Assembly: GCA_003136295.1 (NCBI GenBank)
Contig: PLDZ01000281.1
Location: 223-8,040 of the forward strand
DNA from: Candidatus Dormiibacterota bacterium
GTDB taxonomy: Bacteria > Chloroflexota > Dormibacteria > Aeolococcales > Aeolococcaceae
DNA: 7,818 nucleotides
Reading direction: 5' to 3'
Part shown: positions 6,228-7,818 of the stretch, piece after piece
How positions within the stretch are numbered: position 1 is the first letter of the stretch
Layout: each line of letters opens with the position of its first letter
Translations under genes and position numbers: made by a program
The notes under the pieces: generated by a model
Told to the model about the DNA's origin: nothing
Seen by the model: the letters and a program-made list of their open reading frames with translations, nothing else
The model's database searches: none

Positions 6228-6692
6228 GTGGCTCACGAGCGTCCCAGAAGCGAACCCGGCCTTACGGCAACTTCCTCGTGCGTCGGCGGCATGAGCGCGA
6301 CGCTGACGCGTTCCGAGATTCGCGAGTTGTCTGTAGCGGCCTGCCTTGCTGCGCTTGCCCGCCTTGAGGCTCAGACAGGCTCAATTTTTGCCGAACTCAC
6401 CGAAGTTCTCGGCTGGCTGTACGCCCTTGGCGACATCGGCACGAAGCGCAATCAGATGCATCCGGGGCTGCGCTGGGCGCGTCTGATGCACGCGCACGGG
6501 TGGCTGCTCACTGAGACGGTGTACTTCGGTGGCGGCGCAATGCCGGGCAGTTTCATGCCGGGGAAGACCGTCCTCGCCGCGCTCCCCGTGCGACGTTGGC
6601 TGCCTCGCACTCGAATCGGCATGCGTCGAGAAGCGAAACATCTCGAAGCTGAGTACGATGCTCATGTGGCAGGCCCTAGTCCGGCATGGTGA
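6228..6692 (+). CDS. Uncharacterised protein with an R-x4-H motif, first gene of the accessory cluster
   Basis: I cannot name this 154-residue protein's function. From the GTG at 6228 the first 21 residues are unstructured-looking; ATG 6291 (133 residues) is an equally possible start and is used for numbering here. Residues 8-50 look helical (EIRELSVAACLAALARLEAQ, then a WLYALGDI segment). GLRWARLMHAH follows at 59-69, giving R64-x4-H69. An aromatic/Gly stretch, WLLTETVYFGGG, comes next, and a helix ending EYDAHVAG closes the protein. I recall unnamed actinobacterial proteins with a GLRWARN..H helix and a final YEEHLAG-like helix; that resemblance is from memory, not a search. No signal peptide or membrane helix is seen. 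Its stop overlaps the start of the next small gene by 7 nt (ATGGTGA), so they are coupled. GC is lower than in the genes to the left. Confidence 0.7.
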   Translation: MAHERPRSEPGLTATSSCVGGMSATLTRSEIRELSVAACLAALARLEAQTGSIFAELTEVLGWLYALGDIGTKRNQMHPGLRWARLMHAHGWLLTETVYFGGGAMPGSFMPGKTVLAALPVRRWLPRTRIGMRREAKHLEAEYDAHVAGPSPAW

Positions 6693-6853
6693 AAAGGCGC
6701 GGCGGCGGCGGTCTCGATCCACCGTCCCCAGAGGAAAGGCAACGTCGGTTCGAACAGAGCATGCGGCAGATCCTGGCGATGGATAAGGCGGAACTTGACG
6801 CTCGGCTCCGCGCAGAGAAGGAACGGGCAAAGCATCCACCTACGACGTCGTAG
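6686..6853 (+). CDS. Small charged protein, 55 residues, uncharacterised
   Basis: This short gene starts at an ATG overlapping the previous stop (ATGGTGA) and ends one base before the GTG of the next gene frame, the packing expected of a translationally coupled operon. The product begins with a basic Gly-rich stretch (VKRRGGGG), then ERQRRFEQSMRQILAMDK and ELDARLRAEKERAK, an alternating acidic-basic pattern consistent with one or two amphipathic helices or a short coiled coil. It ends PPTTS. No signal peptide, cysteine pairs or DNA-binding fold is recognised. The sequence reads as protein-like, not as random translation, and no long frame on either strand explains it better. It might be a partner or antidote-like protein for its neighbours, but that is only inferred from its size and place. 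Confidence 0.6.
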   Translation: MVKRRGGGGLDPPSPEERQRRFEQSMRQILAMDKAELDARLRAEKERAKHPPTTS

Positions 6854-6854
6854 C

Positions 6855-7058
6855 GTGAACTTGCCGAAGCCGACCGATCTCCACTCCACGGATCTCAAAG
6901 TGTGGTGGGCAGAGTGTCACCGCGAGACTTTGGACGGGCTGTTGTAGAGTGTCTCGGACGGTCACCTCAACACCTTCATTCCCAAGATCAAGCGCCAGGG
7001 CCTTCAACACGTCTACTACGCCGTCGACCCCCCAGCGATTCCCGACTCGCTCGCCGGA
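6855..7058 (+). pseudogene. Severed 5' part of the HNLRSxLDH-family gene, with in-frame TAG
   Basis: The frame of the gene at 7059-7748 continues upstream to GTG 6855, two bases after the small gene's stop. It reads as sensible protein throughout (LKVWWAECHRETLDGLL, then after the break HLNTFIPKIKRQGLQHVYYA) except for TAG at 6945-6947, codon 31. The upstream piece has the helix followed by strand expected before the GDxxHNLRSxLDH motif in similar proteins. With the stop replaced, the gene would encode about 297 residues. A single C-to-T change (CAG to TAG) would explain it. Readthrough, or a sequence error, is the alternative. No in-frame ATG, GTG or TTG lies between the TAG and 7059. Confidence 0.65.
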
Positions 7059-7748
7059 GTGCTCGGGGACTGCATCCACAATCTGCGAAGCTCCCTCGAT
7101 CACCTCGCCTGTCAGCTCGCCCGGCTGCAAGGGGACTATTCGGATAAGGCTTTCTTTCCCATTTTCAAACGGCGGTATTGCATCGGGAAGAACGGGACGA
7201 AGAAGCCATGTCTCAACGTCAACATGCGACCCGACATCAGGAAGGTGCTCAACCGAATACAGCCGTACAACCGAACGCCGATTGGACGACGGCTAGCCCT
7301 TCTTCACGAGTTGGACATCCGAGACAAGCACCGCGCCATGCTCGTCGTCGCGGGGGCCGCGAGAGGCGCCACGATGCAACTCATCGCCGGGGGCCGCCCC
7401 ACAGGCGCCAAGGACAGGGGAAGGGTGACGAGGGTGAGCACTAAGCCTCTCGAACACGGCAAGCCATGCGTGACTTTCAGCTATCCAGACGCCCAACTCG
7501 AAGTAGACCCACACCTGAAGATTGCCGTGCAAGTAGTCTTCGGCGAGGGTGGACCAGCGTCTGGGCGCGGCGTCCTCGGTGTCGTCGACGATCTCATCAG
7601 GCTAGTCAAGCGCGAAGTCATTCCGATGTTCCTGCCCTTCTTTGGCGAACGACAAATGAGGAGCCAGAGCATCTTTCGAGACGGCGACCTCGTCTGGATC
7701 AACAGCACGATCCCTACGTGGTTTATTGCTCATCATCTACGCCACTGA
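7059..7748 (+). CDS. Uncharacterised HNLRSxLDH / LHELDxxDKHR family protein, probably truncated
   Basis: The open part codes for 229 residues from GTG 7059. That start lies inside a conserved segment (AGVLGDCIHNLRSSLDHLACQL), so it is probably not the native start; see the upstream piece at 6855. Conserved-looking blocks are GDCIHNLRSSLDHL (an R-x4-H helix, at 3-16 of this frame) and IQPYNR followed by LALLHELDIRDKHRAMLVV. I recall both blocks from widespread unnamed actinobacterial proteins. The C-terminal half has alternating strands (PCVTFSYPDAQLEV, HLKIAVQVVFGEG) and a helix VVDDLIRLVKREVIPMF. No signal peptide or membrane helix is seen. Function unknown; an RNase of HEPN type is one guess from the R-x4-H helix. 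There is no ribosome site before 7059. GC is clearly lower than in the first 6 kb. Confidence 0.7.
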   Translation: MLGDCIHNLRSSLDHLACQLARLQGDYSDKAFFPIFKRRYCIGKNGTKKPCLNVNMRPDIRKVLNRIQPYNRTPIGRRLALLHELDIRDKHRAMLVVAGAARGATMQLIAGGRPTGAKDRGRVTRVSTKPLEHGKPCVTFSYPDAQLEVDPHLKIAVQVVFGEGGPASGRGVLGVVDDLIRLVKREVIPMFLPFFGERQMRSQSIFRDGDLVWINSTIPTWFIAHHLRH

Positions 7749-7818
7749 CAGCTTTGGAGTTGACGAAGGGCCGTTGGACGAGTTCCTCGGCACGCAAGGG
7801 CGGCAGCGTGGATCTGGG

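Noticed and set aside
6840..7130. Minus-strand frame of 96 codons across the TAG-interrupted region
   Set aside because: It is antisense to a plus-strand frame that reads as a conserved family on both sides of the TAG; it has no motif of its own.
7754..7818. Possible start of another plus-strand gene at TTG 7754 or 7760, open to the window edge
   Set aside because: Only about 20 codons are visible, with a weak site and no recognisable content, although KGRWTSSSARKGG looks protein-like; too little to call.
1..7818. CRISPR arrays, tRNA or rRNA genes, insertion sequences, integrases
   Set aside because: No regularly spaced repeats, no tRNA- or rRNA-like sequence and no transposase or recombinase motifs were seen on either strand by eye.

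Overview
The window is GC-rich chromosomal-type DNA with tightly packed genes, frequent GTG and TTG starts, and protein families common in Actinomycetota: a daunorubicin-resistance-type ABC exporter, a 14-helix drug MFS transporter, an epoxide-hydrolase-like protein and a TesB-like thioesterase. A high-GC actinobacterium is the best guess. No rRNA, tRNA, CRISPR array or insertion sequence was seen, so this rests on protein character and composition only.

Layout, left to right. (1) Positions 1-1380 (+) hold the end of an ABC exporter ATPase and its complete membrane permease, an operon cut by the left edge. (2) Positions 1386-1775 (-) hold a stand-alone CheY-like receiver whose start is best placed at an internal TTG with a strong ribosome binding site. 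(3) Positions 1976-3400 (+) hold a DHA2-type MFS multidrug exporter, transcribed divergently from the receiver. (4) Positions 5320-3389 (-) hold an alpha/beta hydrolase of epoxide-hydrolase type followed, 9 nt after its stop, by a metallo-beta-lactamase-fold hydrolase with a C-terminal winged-helix region. (5) Positions 5375-6208 (+) hold a double-hotdog acyl-CoA thioesterase, divergent from the hydrolase across a short spacer that contains a perfect 16-bp palindrome. (6) Positions 6228-7748 (+) hold a compact run of uncharacterised genes with visibly lower GC: a 154-residue protein, an overlapping 55-residue charged protein, and a third gene whose long frame (6855-7748) is broken by an in-frame TAG at 6945-6947.

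Regions 1-5 read as ordinary export and detoxification or lipid-type metabolism: two independent drug-type exporters around an orphan response regulator, then three hydrolases/thioesterases around a shared control region. Region 6 is the accessory part and the most interesting. Two of its three proteins carry an Arg-x4-His motif resembling the catalytic motif of HEPN RNases. They are tightly spaced with a small charged protein between them, and one is apparently inactivated by a nonsense codon. That RNase idea is inference only. Nothing here is a recognised novel system.
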